This document shows positions 9,581 through 20,423 of a stretch of 64,000 nucleotides of DNA, in pieces; position 1 is the first letter of the stretch, and the number at the start of each line of letters is the position of its first letter. Under the pieces are notes generated by a model. That model worked only from the letters and a program-made list of their open reading frames with translations, had not been told where the DNA came from and did no database searches. The translations under genes were made by a program, and so were the position numbers. The stretch is from Oscarella lobularis (taxonomy: Eukaryota; Porifera; Homoscleromorpha; Homosclerophorida; Oscarellidae): positions 3,089,733-3,153,732 of the forward strand of contig NC_089175.1 of NCBI RefSeq assembly GCF_947507565.1, written 5' to 3'.

Positions 9581-11619
9581 ATGAATTTTTTGCGCTTCCT
9601 CATCCTAACTAGTCTCTGTGACGTCGGTGAGGACGAGATTTATCGTTTTATTCGACAACTCAATCGGAAATTTTATTTCTCTAGCCGTCGCCGTCGTCAA
9701 GGAGACGTTCGTATTCGAACGAAACCATGGCGACGGTTTCGACGCTTATCCAACGTCGTCCTTCGTCGTCGTCGGCTCGCGCGTCACGCTCGTCTGCAAT
9801 CGAACGACGGAACCGTCGTTCCAGGCGATTTGGCTCTATCGCGACAGCGAAGCGACGCGGCAGAGCGAGAAAAACATTCCGCGCGCCTTCAACGATCGCG
9901 AATTCAACGTGAGCGCGCAGTCCCTGACGATACCGCGCTTCGAATCGATCTACGAGGGAACGTACGGCTGCGGGCGTGTCCAGGGGGGACAGATACTTGA
10001 TAGCGGCTTCGCTCTACTTCAACTAGCCGGTGACCGAATTTCCAGTCAATATTTTCCGGGTTTCCTCACGTTTCTCTTTCGCAGTTGCGCCAAATTTTAC
10101 CGTGTACGACGTGCCTACGGTAAACGTTTCCGATTCGTTGACGATTCGATGCGTGCCCTCGTCCCGTCTGCCGCCGACGCGCGTCTCGCTTTGGCGCGAA
10201 AGCGTCGAGATAGCGCGCGGCTCGACGAACGTGACGTACGCTAAAGCGACGGCGAGTCGCGCCGATTCCGGCGCGTACACGTGCGTCGCCACCAACTTGG
10301 CGGGAACGCGAAATCAAACCAAATTCCTAACCGTTCAATGTATGAAATTGAAAACTCGTATAATCGAGTTACAATGGCGTTTTTTGTAGATTCGCCGGAA
10401 TTTCGTTCCGCTAGTCCCACGGGTCTTTCCTACGTAAACCGTGGTAGCTCCATTCGCTTTTCATGTCTCTTCGACGGCGTGCCGCGTCCTCTGGTCGACT
10501 GGTATTTCAATGGGGCAAAAGTTTCCGCGAACAGTTCGTCAAATTATGACGTCATTGCCGCAGATAGAGCGAACGATGGCGAATATCGATGCCAGGGTCG
10601 AAATCTGGTGGGAACAACTGATGGGGCGGTTGTCACTCTTAAAGTTCGAGGTCTGTTACAAGAGCCTTTGAGCAACAAATTTTATTCTTTTACTAGTTTC
10701 GCCTGATCCACCTACAATCAGCGCGAAGAGTGTGCAGAAAACGCGCACCAGTTTGACTCTCACGTGGTCTAAGGGACACGACGGGTTCAGCGAAATAACT
10801 GGCTACGTCGTTCGCTATAAGGAAGCTGCAGAATCGACATGGTCAACAAAGCCATTGAATTCCTCAGCGGAGACGACGTACACCGTCACAGGATTAAAGG
10901 CATTTACCGAGTATGAGTTCCAAGTGGCAGCAAGGAATGGGATAGGAATCAGTGACTACAGTGGTGTATTAAGAGAGGCCACCTATCCTTTAGGTAAGTG
11001 CGTCTGATTTCCAGTTAAACGCGTTGACTGTGTTTCTAATTTTCTTATTGCAGCTCTCAGTGTTGGACCGACTGATCTAAAATACGACAACCTGTCCTCG
11101 ACGTCAGTGGATTTGAAATGGACGGTATGAAAAGACCCCGCTCGCTATAACCTTCTCCTCTTTCAAGTCCACTCTTTAAGGCCGTCAATACTTCGCGTTT
11201 ATCTCCCAGTGAAGGATCAGTCATGTACTACGAGGCCTCGCTCGAATTGAACGGCAACGTCTTAACCCAGAGCGGCTCGAGTGCCAATTACATGCGAGTG
11301 AACATTAGCCCTGGTCGTCGGTACACGGTTCGGGTCTATGCTCGCAATTCGGGTCCGGATCGTTCACCACCTAGTAATCCGGTCACGTTTGACACAGGTA
11401 GGTTGGCCTCGATTGCAGCAACAACGTAGGCGCATTCTTTGATGATTAGAAGGTGATGGTAATGATGGCGACGATGATGACGACGGATCATCTGGGCTGA
11501 GCGTTGGAGCTATCGTCGGAATTGCTGCGGGTGGTGGTGTGCTGCTGATCGTTCTTATTGTCGTACTTAGTTGTTGCTGCTGCTGCTGCCGTAGCAAGAG
11601 CCAGAACGATTTCGTCTAA
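9581..11619 (+). CDS. IgSF/FN3 transmembrane receptor 3 (SP-3 Ig-2 FN3-TM)
   Basis: Eight exons: 9581-9626, 9685-10029, 10085-10339, 10390-10650, 10697-10993, 11054-11124, 11181-11397 and 11450-11619, about 553 aa. Exon structure and phases match receptor 2. The signal peptide is MNFLRFLILTSLCDV. Three Ig domains are followed by two FN3 domains, the second split by an intron. The last exon starts with an acidic Asp/Gly stretch, then a TM helix and a six-cysteine run at the membrane (possible palmitoylation site), ending KSQNDFV. Its final FN3 and TM exon start reappear, rearranged, in the chimeric pseudogene at 24040-24330. Confidence 0.83.
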
Positions 11620-12019
11620 GTGCGGTAGTTTGGACTTATATGGTTAACGACGCCGTTTGCTAAAGGTAGCCAGCATGTTCTTGACTTTCGGTAGAATAGA
11701 TGTCTATAGTATAGAACCTTTGTTTCTAAATTTTTGTTACCCTTTCTAAAGACTATGGTGTGTTTTTGGCTGTTTCTGTTGGATAGTAACAACAAAACTT
11801 TTTTGGAAAGAGACAAAGAGCTCTTGCTGAACGGAAGTGAGCAAGATAACCGAAAGCGCTTTCTTCGACTACCAGCTTGACTGAAAACTCAATCAACTAA
11901 GAGATACGTCGGTCTTCTCTTCAGCAAGTATATTTTGAGTACGAATCCGAGCATTGAGTCGGCAAAAAAGACGCGTTTTCCGGGACTAAAAGTAAACCGT
12001 GGGCGGAATTGTTTAAGGC
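11620..12019. other. Intergenic, no gene seen
   Basis: AT-rich spacer after receptor 3. A stretch around 11820-11880 resembles the region at about 19960-20030 upstream of receptor 5 (TTGCTGAACG, GTGAGC), so part of it belongs to the shared promoter-side duplication. Confidence 0.4.
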
Positions 12020-12219
12020 TGTCATGTGAAATTGACCAATAGGGGCTCCGGTGGCATAACATAAGTGTCTCCTCAGCGCCTCTTCTCAATATTTTCACAC
12101 TAACAGAAGTGAAACCAGAGTTGAAATCAAACGTGCAACCAATGGAGCCTAGCTGAGGTGGGAAAAAAATCTCCGGTCCCTGAAGCACTTTTGCGAGACT
12201 TCTTTGTTCCAGGCTTTCA
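12020..12219 (+). promoter_or_regulatory. Shared promoter block of the 4-Ig receptor family (copy 1)
   Basis: About 200 bp immediately upstream of receptor 4 is clearly alignable with 20185-20423 and 24575-24785 upstream of receptors 5 and 6. Common landmarks are ATTGACCAAT (a CCAAT-type box about 190 nt before the ATG), a conserved TCTTCTCA-like stretch and a GAAGCACTT stretch. Conservation outside coding sequence in three paralogues suggests co-regulation or simply recent duplication. Confidence 0.5.
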
Positions 12220-12228
12220 ATGTGTAAA

Positions 12229-14539
12229 ATGGCGTTTGCACATCTCTATGTTTCGTTTCTGCTGCTTGTTAGCGCAGTTCTAAGCGCTCAAGGCATCACA
12301 GGCAAGCCGGAAAAGTTTGGGGTGGAACTGGGGACTCTGGGGACTCATCAATAATTGTCTATTCAGTAAGCGCTTATGCTGCCGGCTTGCCCGCTTACCA
12401 CGCTCAGGTCGGCGACGCAATCGCGCTTACGTGCGTTGTAAGCGATGGAGCAAACGTCGCCGCTTACAGATGGCTAAAGAACGGAGCTGCCGTTTTGCCT
12501 ACAAGTCGAACTAAGGGCGTGGGCACATCGTCGCTTCACATTGTTCGCTTGAATACCGCAGACTCGGGACTATACGGCTGTCAAGCGACATTGAGCACAG
12601 GAGAAGTGAAGGAATCTCAGAAAAAGGCGAACCTCACAGTATTTGGTTTGTTCATATGGAGCAACTTCCTTGATTTTCGTTTTACTTTCGTTATCCTGTA
12701 CATATGCAGGCCCTCCTGAAATCGCATTTCATCCAGATGTCTTCTACCGAGAATCCCTCGCCGCTCGTTTGACCTGTCGTGGAAAGAACTACAACAGAAT
12801 TGCTTGGTTCAGAAACGGCCAACTGCTCAATGGTCCAAGATATATAACCACTGGTGGCATAGGAGAGACTCTGACTATTCAAAACGTCATTCTGTCTGAC
12901 GCCGGCTCTTACACGTGCGTAGCAAAGTCCACCAGCGGTGGAAGAACCGAGAAATCTCTCACGCTGACTGTAGAAAGTAATATAAATCTGCGTTCATGAA
13001 AAACGAAAGCAGGCGTTTTTGTTTTTGCAGCCGATCCCAAGATCGTTCTCCATCCTGCGAACGTCACCGTGCAGGTCGGCTTCCGAGCGACACTAACGTG
13101 CAACATTTCTGGTATTCCGACGCCGAGCAAGACCTGGTTTCAAGGCCGTACGCAGAAGACGGTCGACACAAAGAATATTAGATATGTTATACGAAACAAT
13201 CGCGCGTCAAGCACGCTGGTCATCGAGAACATAAAGAAGACAGACGAAGACTACTATTACTGTGCTGGGTTGAACAATCACGGTCATGTCGAGTCGAGCA
13301 AAGCAAAAGTCATCGTAGGAAGTAAGTCTACCTAATTGGAGTTATTTGATTAACCGAGACAATATTTTCAATTTTCCTAATTGTCGTCTGCTGCAGGCCC
13401 GCCAACTCCTCCTCCGTCTGGCTCGGAGCCAATCAAGATAGTCGCCTCCAAGACAATAGCTTATGGCCGAAACGATAGTATCACTTGTCGAGCTCAAGGA
13501 CTCGTCAGACCTATCGTTTCTTGGACGAAGGACGGGCAGCCCGTGAGCGATCCGAGTCTGTCGCAAGACGAAACGGGAGAGCTATTTGTTGTTAACGTTA
13601 CCTACGATCACGCTGGTCAGTACGTGTGCACCATCGAGGTCGATGACCGGCCAATCTTAATTCAAATCGTTCACGTCGACGTTAAGGGTCGCTATATATA
13701 ATGCACTAGTTGAGTATCTCCAGCATTGGTTATTGTATTTAGGTCCACCTGATCCTCCAGTGATCACAACAGCAAAAGTTTTAGATGGCGTCATCACCGT
13801 CAACTGGACAGATTCTTTGTTTGATGGCAACAGTCCTATTACCGGCTATGAAGCCTATTGGAGACAGGCAGCTAGAAGAGATCCCTGGTGGTCTGTGACG
13901 GTGGACAGGCGTTCTACTGTGATTGACGTCCGCTCTTCCTTGGTTGCTACTGGTATCTATACCTTTGATTTTGCGGTAAAAGCATCAAACGGTTACGGAA
14001 GCAGTCGTCATTCTGACATTCAGGAGTTCATGTTCTTTTACGGTATAGTCAAGCATTACTTTTGTTTTTAGGCGAATAGCAATAGCATGTTTAGAAATGA
14101 ATTCATCGATTAGTCTTGATACTACTAAGGAAGCGCAGCAGCGGGAGACGACTTATGAAATTTTGGAAATTGGGTTTTCTCTTTTGGGGGCTTTTGTTTT
14201 GCTCTTAGCAGTAGCTGTAATAGCTAAGAGATGCTACAATGGACAAAAAGAAGTCAGAAAGGTACAACAGATGGAACGAAAATACTAAATTGAAATGTTA
14301 TACAGGCTGCCAAGCCGTCTGAGAACCAGAAAGAGCCAGTTCAGATTACGTCAAAGGAAGAAAAATCGTTGGCCAAAGAAGAGCCTCAACGAAATTCTTT
14401 TTCTCAATACGTGCATGAAGAAAGGTAGGCAGCTCAGGACTACATATACGTACCCTAAAACATTTTTAGAAGCAAAATGGAATCAGTTACGTCTCGGTTC
14501 AACGAACCGCTCTTAGAATTGAACGAAACGCTTGTATAA
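12229..14539 (+). CDS. IgSF receptor 4 (SP-4 Ig-FN3-TM), GC-AG first intron
   Basis: Nine exons: 12229-12301, 12367-12645, 12710-12976, 13031-13321, 13397-13687, 13743-14042, 14095-14261, 14306-14424 and 14470-14539, about 618 aa (an in-frame ATG at 12220 is also possible). The signal peptide is MAFAHLYVSFLLLVSA. Four single-exon Ig domains follow (ends YGCQAT, YTCVAK, YYYCAG, YVCTIE), then one FN3 (ITVNWTD, GYEAYWRQ), a TM helix and a charged tail ending NETLV. Intron 1 has a GC donor (CAG|GCAAG) and phase 1, like receptors 5 and 6. Extracellular introns are all phase 1. It is the best-preserved member of a three-gene family and a putative surface recognition receptor. Confidence 0.82.
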
Positions 14540-14958
14540 CTGAATGCGGTAGCTGGAGATTGCGATACGTACATATGTAGTGCAGCCTATAGGTTGTTTC
14601 TTTGGTTGTGACACAGTTGCGTTTCACGCTCCCTTTTGATTACATTGATTTGTACCTTCTTTGACGACACGTGAGGGGGTGGGAGCGGTAGCGCTGGCGT
14701 CATCGGTTCGGGTTCGGGACCCTCTACGACACAATACAGCGAGCCTCTCTCTCTCTCTCGCCCTCTCTCTCTCAGACTTGACTACCAGCTCTTCTTCGAC
14801 AGGTTGTAACATCCGGATAGCTCAGTTGTGTAGACATATCAATAGTTTCGATCCCCGGACCCCCTACTAGGTTCGTGAGAAAGAGCTAGCTGGCGTATTC
14901 ACTTTTCGCTGGACTATTTCAAGCGCACAAGTAGCGGTGCAGAAGTTCTAATTAGGGG
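14540..14958. other. Intergenic with CT-rich microsatellite
   Basis: No gene. A CTCTCTCT/CTCG microsatellite sits at about 14740-14775. The rest must include the promoter of the large receptor starting at 14959. Confidence 0.5.
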
Positions 14959-17900
14959 ATGCTCGGCAAAGGGGCTCCATTTCTCAATTTCGTCGCGTTG
15001 ATAGTCATACTCGGCCTATTCTCTAAAACTCATCAGCAAAGTATAATAAAACTAAATCAATTTGTTCTATCTGTCTATAACCTTTGTCGTAGGCTGTAAT
15101 GTTGCAGACGACGTCTGGGTGAGCAATCTTTCTCCAAACCGGTACACATATACCGGCGAACTTTTCGTTCTTCGTTGTCGTTCGGCCGCTATTCCTATAA
15201 ACAGTGTTTCCTGGTATCACGATGGCTCAGCTGTAAAGCCATCCGTCAATACAGTCGATCTCACAGTATGGAGCGCAAAAGTGTCGAACAGTGGACTCTA
15301 TACATGTCTAATCAATAATTACTATTGTGCAAAAGAGGTTAAAGTAATGGTTGTAGGTGAGTGTGCAATATCATTTGCTAGCATAATGCTAATGGAGGTT
15401 TTATATGTAGAAAATCGGGTGATAATACTCACCAGTCAGAAGGACGAGAGTGTATTCGCAGAGAGTCATGTAAACTTCACAATCGAAATCGGCTATCACG
15501 GTTACCTGACTTACACATGGCAATTGAATAACCAAAACATTTCTGATGAAAAAGAATCTGTTGACGGTCAAAAGTGGCTGTCATACAATATTTCATCAGT
15601 TTCAATTGCTAATGCCGGTCACTACTGCATTGTCCTTTCTCCTCATGCTTCTAGAATTGGCTCAAATAAGACTTGCTTTACATTACAAGTTATCAGTACG
15701 TTTTCTCATCCCAAAGTTATTGCACACTTGCTATATAACGTTAATTAAATAGGTCATCCCCGTAGTCCGGTCAACTTGCGCTGTACATCGAATATTGACT
15801 CAATAACTCTTACGTGGGAGTCTCAACGACATTTACCCAACCAAGATGAGGTGACGGATTATTTGATTACGTATGTGACGGCAGGTAGTGATAGTCAAAT
15901 ACAACGGACTGTGCCTTCTGGAAAACATGACGTCACGTTGGATCAACTGAAGTGGTGCACGCTCTATGACGTTGCCGTACAGTCAAAGGGCAAGGTCTTA
16001 CTGAGTCATTCGATTCATCTTCAGTGCCGAACTACGATGCCCCAACTAGGTAAGACGGAGTACCCCTATTCTTTGCCATCCCAGCTGATTTTGTATCTCC
16101 GGACATTTTTTTTCTTTCTTCCCTTCGTCTCTTATTCCGATTCTCTGATCTGGGCAAACTGATTTCTCATTATGTTTCTCTGCGTACGCTAGGTCCAAGT
16201 AGTCTCTATCGTGCTGTCAGCGGAAAAGTGTTTTTGGCAAAGAACGGGGAGCAACATCCAATCTGTCTGACTTCAAAAGGCTTTGACGTGCTTTCGAACT
16301 ACCGTCGCTCAATCTGTCTTCTGGCGTGGAAAGTGACCTTGAGCGCAAATGCTGCAGCTTCTAATCAGTCAGATTTTGTGGCTGAGTTAAAGCCTCCGTC
16401 TGATGGCACGAGCCATCTGGTCAGCCTACTGAGCTGTTCAGAAGATCAGGATATCATTGAACCGAAAACAGCTTATTGCGAGGATCGATTTCAGTTGGAC
16501 ATCACGAGCCAGTGTGCAGGTGAGCCTTATCTCGGTTCATGCCGGATAAGATATTAGCTGTCACTTTTAGGCGTTCCTTCGACTTTGAAGCCAAGTGGCA
16601 CACCGCCGGAGAGCGGCGGTCTGTCAAAAGGTGCAAGCGTGATTCTTTATTTAATTAATTAATAGCTTCTAATCATCTTCTCGTTTAGAGGGACAGATCG
16701 CGTTAATAGTCTGCTTGATACTCATAGTTATTTTTTCATTTCTGGGAGGTGGAATCTGTTATGTCGTTAGAAAACGATGGCAAGAAAAGAAACGACGAAG
16801 AGAGGAGAGACAGAAGGAAAGTCGGAGAGAAGAGGAACGGCGGAGAGAGGAGGAACGGCGGAGAGAGCAGAGAGAGGAGGAACGGCGGAGAGAGCAGAGA
16901 GAGGAGGAAAGGAGGAGAGAGGAGGAAAGGAGGAGAGAGGAGGAAAGGAGGAGAGAGGAGGAAAGGAGGAGAGAGGAAAACTATCTCGCAGTGCGAACAC
17001 GGGAACAGCAGGCGTTAGAAGGTGACTCTTGATTTGTGTTTTGCTCTTCGTGTCTGACGGCATTTGTTCTAGAGCTGCTTGGCAGGGTTCGTCGGATTGA
17101 AGCCGCAAGTGAAGAAGTTGCTGATTCACTAGGAGACGTGCAGAAGCTTGCCTCGCCAATGTATCAGTGTCAAAATGAAATTCTACAGAAATTTCAAGGT
17201 TAGTGTAATTCCTAAACTCGCGAAGTACCAAAACTACACTTGAGGCATCTAAGTCCTGCCTGCTACTAGGTAGTAGCTACTAGTAGGTTATTGCAGCGTA
17301 GCAAAGGTACTGCTGCTTAGTCGTACTCTAAATAGTTGCAACGGTTATTAGTTGCAAGAAACTCGTATGCAGTTCAGTTCTTTGCTACTTAGACAACAGG
17401 TGGTCGTCATAACGCTGCTTGGTCTTGCAGATTTTCGCGCAGAGATGAAACATTTGGTTCAAGCGGCAGGAGCAGACACCGTAGAAAATGCCAGTAAACT
17501 TTGTGCTATGGAAGACCAGATTAGAGTTCTTCACAGTGACGTTCGGGAATTTGCACATCGCGCAGAGATTGAGCGAAATCCCGCAGCCAGCGCCGAAATC
17601 TCGGCGCCGGTGTGTGCTGAGACTGAGCGAAATCTGGAGGTCAGCGCTGAAAGTTCATCGGCTGTTCAGCTATCGATGCTGCGTAATGTCGAAGCAGCAG
17701 AAAGCAGAGATGATTTGATGTCATCTGATCTGAGGGAACAGTCACAAATGCAATCCTTAGCGTCAGCTGCACGGCCGTCGCCAGCGCAACCAGGATTCGT
17801 TGACTTCAAAAGGGAAGTACGAGATGAACTAAAGCAATTCGAAGATAAGGTTTTTGAACGAATGGAGCAATTCTTCAAAGAAAAAAAAGATGACTCAGAC

Positions 17901-18354
17901 GAAGTGCTGAGTGCACTGGGTCAAATTTACAGCACTATAGAGGAACAGGGAAAGCTCAACGGTCTGTCTCACTTTTCATGATAATGTCTAATGTTGATTC
18001 TCTAATTTAGATCTTGTGCTTACTGTCACTACCCTGTTACCTGAGTTGAAAAACTTCAAGAAAATTGTACTGAAGAAGTTGGAAAACGTCGAGGAACGTC
18101 AAATTCGTGATGTTACTTGGTCCCGTGATGCTTCTAGGTCCCGTGAAAAGCTGACGTCAATGCTTGAAATGCTTGAAAATTTCATTGACAGCAGTTCGAA
18201 GAAGAGCCGCGACGCAAGAGAAGGTTTGGAGTGTTTGATCAGGCGGCTTGAGTATGAGGAACGTCAGGCCAGCAGCGTGAATCAGACGGAGATGATTTCT
18301 ACCATTCTTTATTTTCTTCTTCACTTACATACAGTCTCGGAAACGACGGTTTGA
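14959..18354 (+). CDS. Large receptor A (SP-Ig-Ig-FN3-orphan Cys domain-TM-Glu/Arg helix-coiled coil)
   Basis: Ten exons: 14959-15040, 15093-15356, 15411-15695, 15753-16049, 16193-16519, 16571-16630, 16689-17021, 17073-17198, 17431-17961 and 18011-18354, about 882 aa, all joined in phase 1. After the signal peptide come two Ig domains (YTCLINN; HYCIVLS) and an FN3. Next is a ~109-residue domain I do not recognise with four cysteines (PICLTS, SICLL, LLSC, YCED), a short Pro/Ser linker and a TM helix (IALIVCLILIVIFSFLGGG). The cytoplasmic part begins with a long Glu/Arg repeat predicted to form a single alpha helix. It continues with coiled-coil segments carrying a QSLASA-A/V-RP motif, shared with large receptor B and with the kinase-PUB gene at 32900-35586. 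Probably a signalling receptor that clusters or recruits partners through the coil. Confidence 0.78.
16785..16980 (+). repeat. Purine-rich in-frame repeat encoding EERRR units
   Basis: A GAGGAG/AGGAGA minisatellite within exon 7 of large receptor A, coding for about 12 near-identical EERRREE-type units (some EQREE). Alternating acidic and basic residues at i/i+4 are typical of a stable single alpha helix. The sister receptor at 27554 lacks it, so the array expanded recently in this copy. Confidence 0.85.
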
Positions 18355-18815
18355 TGCCTGGCCCGGTTCTAGTCTATTTATTGATTTGCTGGCGAAATAG
18401 TAACATTTAGATGAACTCTTCTAGTATCTATGGATGAACTGACCTTATGTTTTTTTTGCCGAGTTTTACGAGACTGACTTCACATACACATTATGGTGTC
18501 GTAAAGTCGTCCAGTAAGCCATTTGGCTCGCTTGCGTGCACTGCACTGTATACCTATAATAAGACTGCATAGGTCTATTTGACGTATCGGTTTGTTGCAG
18601 TGTCTGAAGTCTGAACTAAGCTCGAATGAAGAAAGTCTGAGACCGGAAAAGTGTTCGGGTCATTCCACTCGGTCATGGCGCACGGACGGGATCCCTTGCA
18701 GTGAAGACTTCTGCCGAAGTCTTCTGCTACGGCCTGATTGATGACAGACAGGGAGATTCACGACGACTTTTTGCGGAGTTCAAGAGAAACATACGGGTCT
18801 CTCGAAGTTACGAAC
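18355..18815. other. Intergenic; faint kinase-locus remnant
   Basis: No gene. A short piece near 18695-18745 (CTACGGCCTGATTGA) resembles the sequence before the broken kinase lobe at about 30895, suggesting a degraded remnant of the receptor-then-kinase arrangement seen after large receptor B. Confidence 0.35.
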
Positions 18816-19852
18816 GAATAGACCACTTGCACGTGACGTCACCGTCGACGTCACAGTCGAACCGATGACCACCTCCCCCGTACACGCTACAGCAAATGGC
18901 CGATTACTCGCGAACTATACCTGCTACGCTTATAGTTCCTCGATTGAAATGACCATTGGCATGCACTTCACCGTTATCTTCGACGAGCGCGCCCTACGCT
19001 TTGTTTCCGAGATATCGCTATGAATGGCTCTGGACGCGCGCTCCATTTTCTCCCTTTCTGCTATTCAGATCTAATTGGCATTTTACCCACCTGTGGAGGG
19101 GCCGTTGTCACACCCCTGATTTGCAGGATTTGCCCCGCGAAGCAGCTGCTTTAGTGCTATCGTCATTTTTTTGGATGCAGTGAAACTCGCGCCCATGTGA
19201 AGCCTCAAATTGGGTTTTTGCGCTGCATCATTGGCACTGTTGAAAACGAATGACCTATGAATGCGTGTGAAGAAAGCGCAATCGCTCTGTGTACACCTTT
19301 TCACTATTTCTCAGAGACTTAGAAGGTGCCGGAGTGTCGTACGTAAAAATAGTAAAAATCGGAAAACTGTACAGATATTATTTTTGCTTTCTGCACATGC
19401 ACATAGGTGGGTAACTCTTTTTCAATACTACCAAGGATACAGCGCACAAAAACCCATTTGTGCCTTCGCATAGGCGCGAGTTTCACTGCGTTGAAAAAAA
19501 GACGATAGCGCTAAAGCAGCTGCTTTGCGGGGTAAATCCTGCCAACTAAGCGTTTGACAACAACCCCTCCACTGGTAGGTAAAATGCCAATTTGATCTGA
19601 ATAGCAGAAAGGGAGAAAATGGAGCGCGCGTCCAGAGCCATTTATTGGAATATCTCGGAAACAAAGCGTAGGGCGGGCTCGTCTAAGATAGCGATGAAGT
19701 GCATACCAATGGTTCTTATTTCAACCAAGGAACTATAAGCGTAGCTAGCATAGTTCGCGAGTAATCGGCCATTTCCTGTAGCGTGTACGGGAGGGTGGTC
19801 TTCCGTTCGATTGTGACGTCGACGGTTACGTCACCGTGCAAGTGGTCTATTT
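18816..19852. mobile_element. 1.03-kb foldback / MITE-like element with ~415-bp inverted arms
   Basis: Left arm (about 18821-19235) and right arm (about 19430-19848) are reverse complements at roughly 85-90% by eye, separated by ~195 bp. Outer ends read GACCACTTGCACG and CGTGCAAGTGGTC. Both are flanked by TA, compatible with a TA target-site duplication as in Tc1/mariner-type non-autonomous elements. There is no transposase; open frames in the arms mirror each other and are not credible genes. It is a plain DNA-transposon-type element, or could be a simple palindromic duplication. Confidence 0.7.
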
Positions 19853-20184
19853 TCTCATCCCCCTATCCGTAACCAGTCACTGTCAATGCTGTTGGAAATT
19901 GCTTTCTGTTCAACAACGGAACTTCCGTCCGAGCTGAATCATTCCTTCGCGCTCATCGAAGCTGTTGCTGAACGAAAGTGAGCGGGAAATGGGACCCTCT
20001 TCGACGCCTCGACTCTAAACTCGATTATCTTGCCAATCCATGCACATAGACTATAGCCTTAGGCAGGTATAGGTACTTAGAGTCAGGATAAAGGCTCGCC
20101 ACGTTTCCTCTGTAAATATCTAGATAACAAGTACGGTCTGCGCGCTCGTACTACAGTAGATTTTGCATGATTGTCTGATACTAT
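19853..20184. other. Intergenic upstream of receptor 5
   Basis: No gene seen. Resembles the equivalent spacer before receptor 4 in its first 150 bp (TTGCTGAACGAAAGTGAGC). Confidence 0.4.
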
Positions 20185-20423
20185 GAGGCTGTCATGGAAT
20201 TGACCAACAGGGACTCCGTTGCCTAATTAGATCACGGACATCTTAGATTAAATAGTCTTCACTCAGCGTCGCTTCTCAATTTTCTGCACACATAACGGCA
20301 CCAGAGTCAAAACCAGATATGCAACCGTAGGCCCACGAAGCCTCATCGAGGTCAAAAATAGCGGTTCTTTTTCTTCGGTCCCGGAAGCACTCCTTTTGTT
20401 TTTTGCAGGCTTTCATCTTTGAA
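20185..20423 (+). promoter_or_regulatory. Shared promoter block of the 4-Ig receptor family (copy 2)
   Basis: Alignable with the blocks before receptors 4 and 6. Here the CCAAT-type site reads ATTGACCAAC, about 220 nt before the ATG, so the box has changed by one base. Confidence 0.45.

Noticed and set aside
16767-17231. A 154-codon minus-strand frame (Pro/Leu/Ser repeats)
   Set aside because: Antisense translation of the Glu/Arg repeat of large receptor A.
18956-19664. Open frames of 75-78 codons in the foldback element
   Set aside because: They mirror each other because the arms are inverted copies; no transposase motif.
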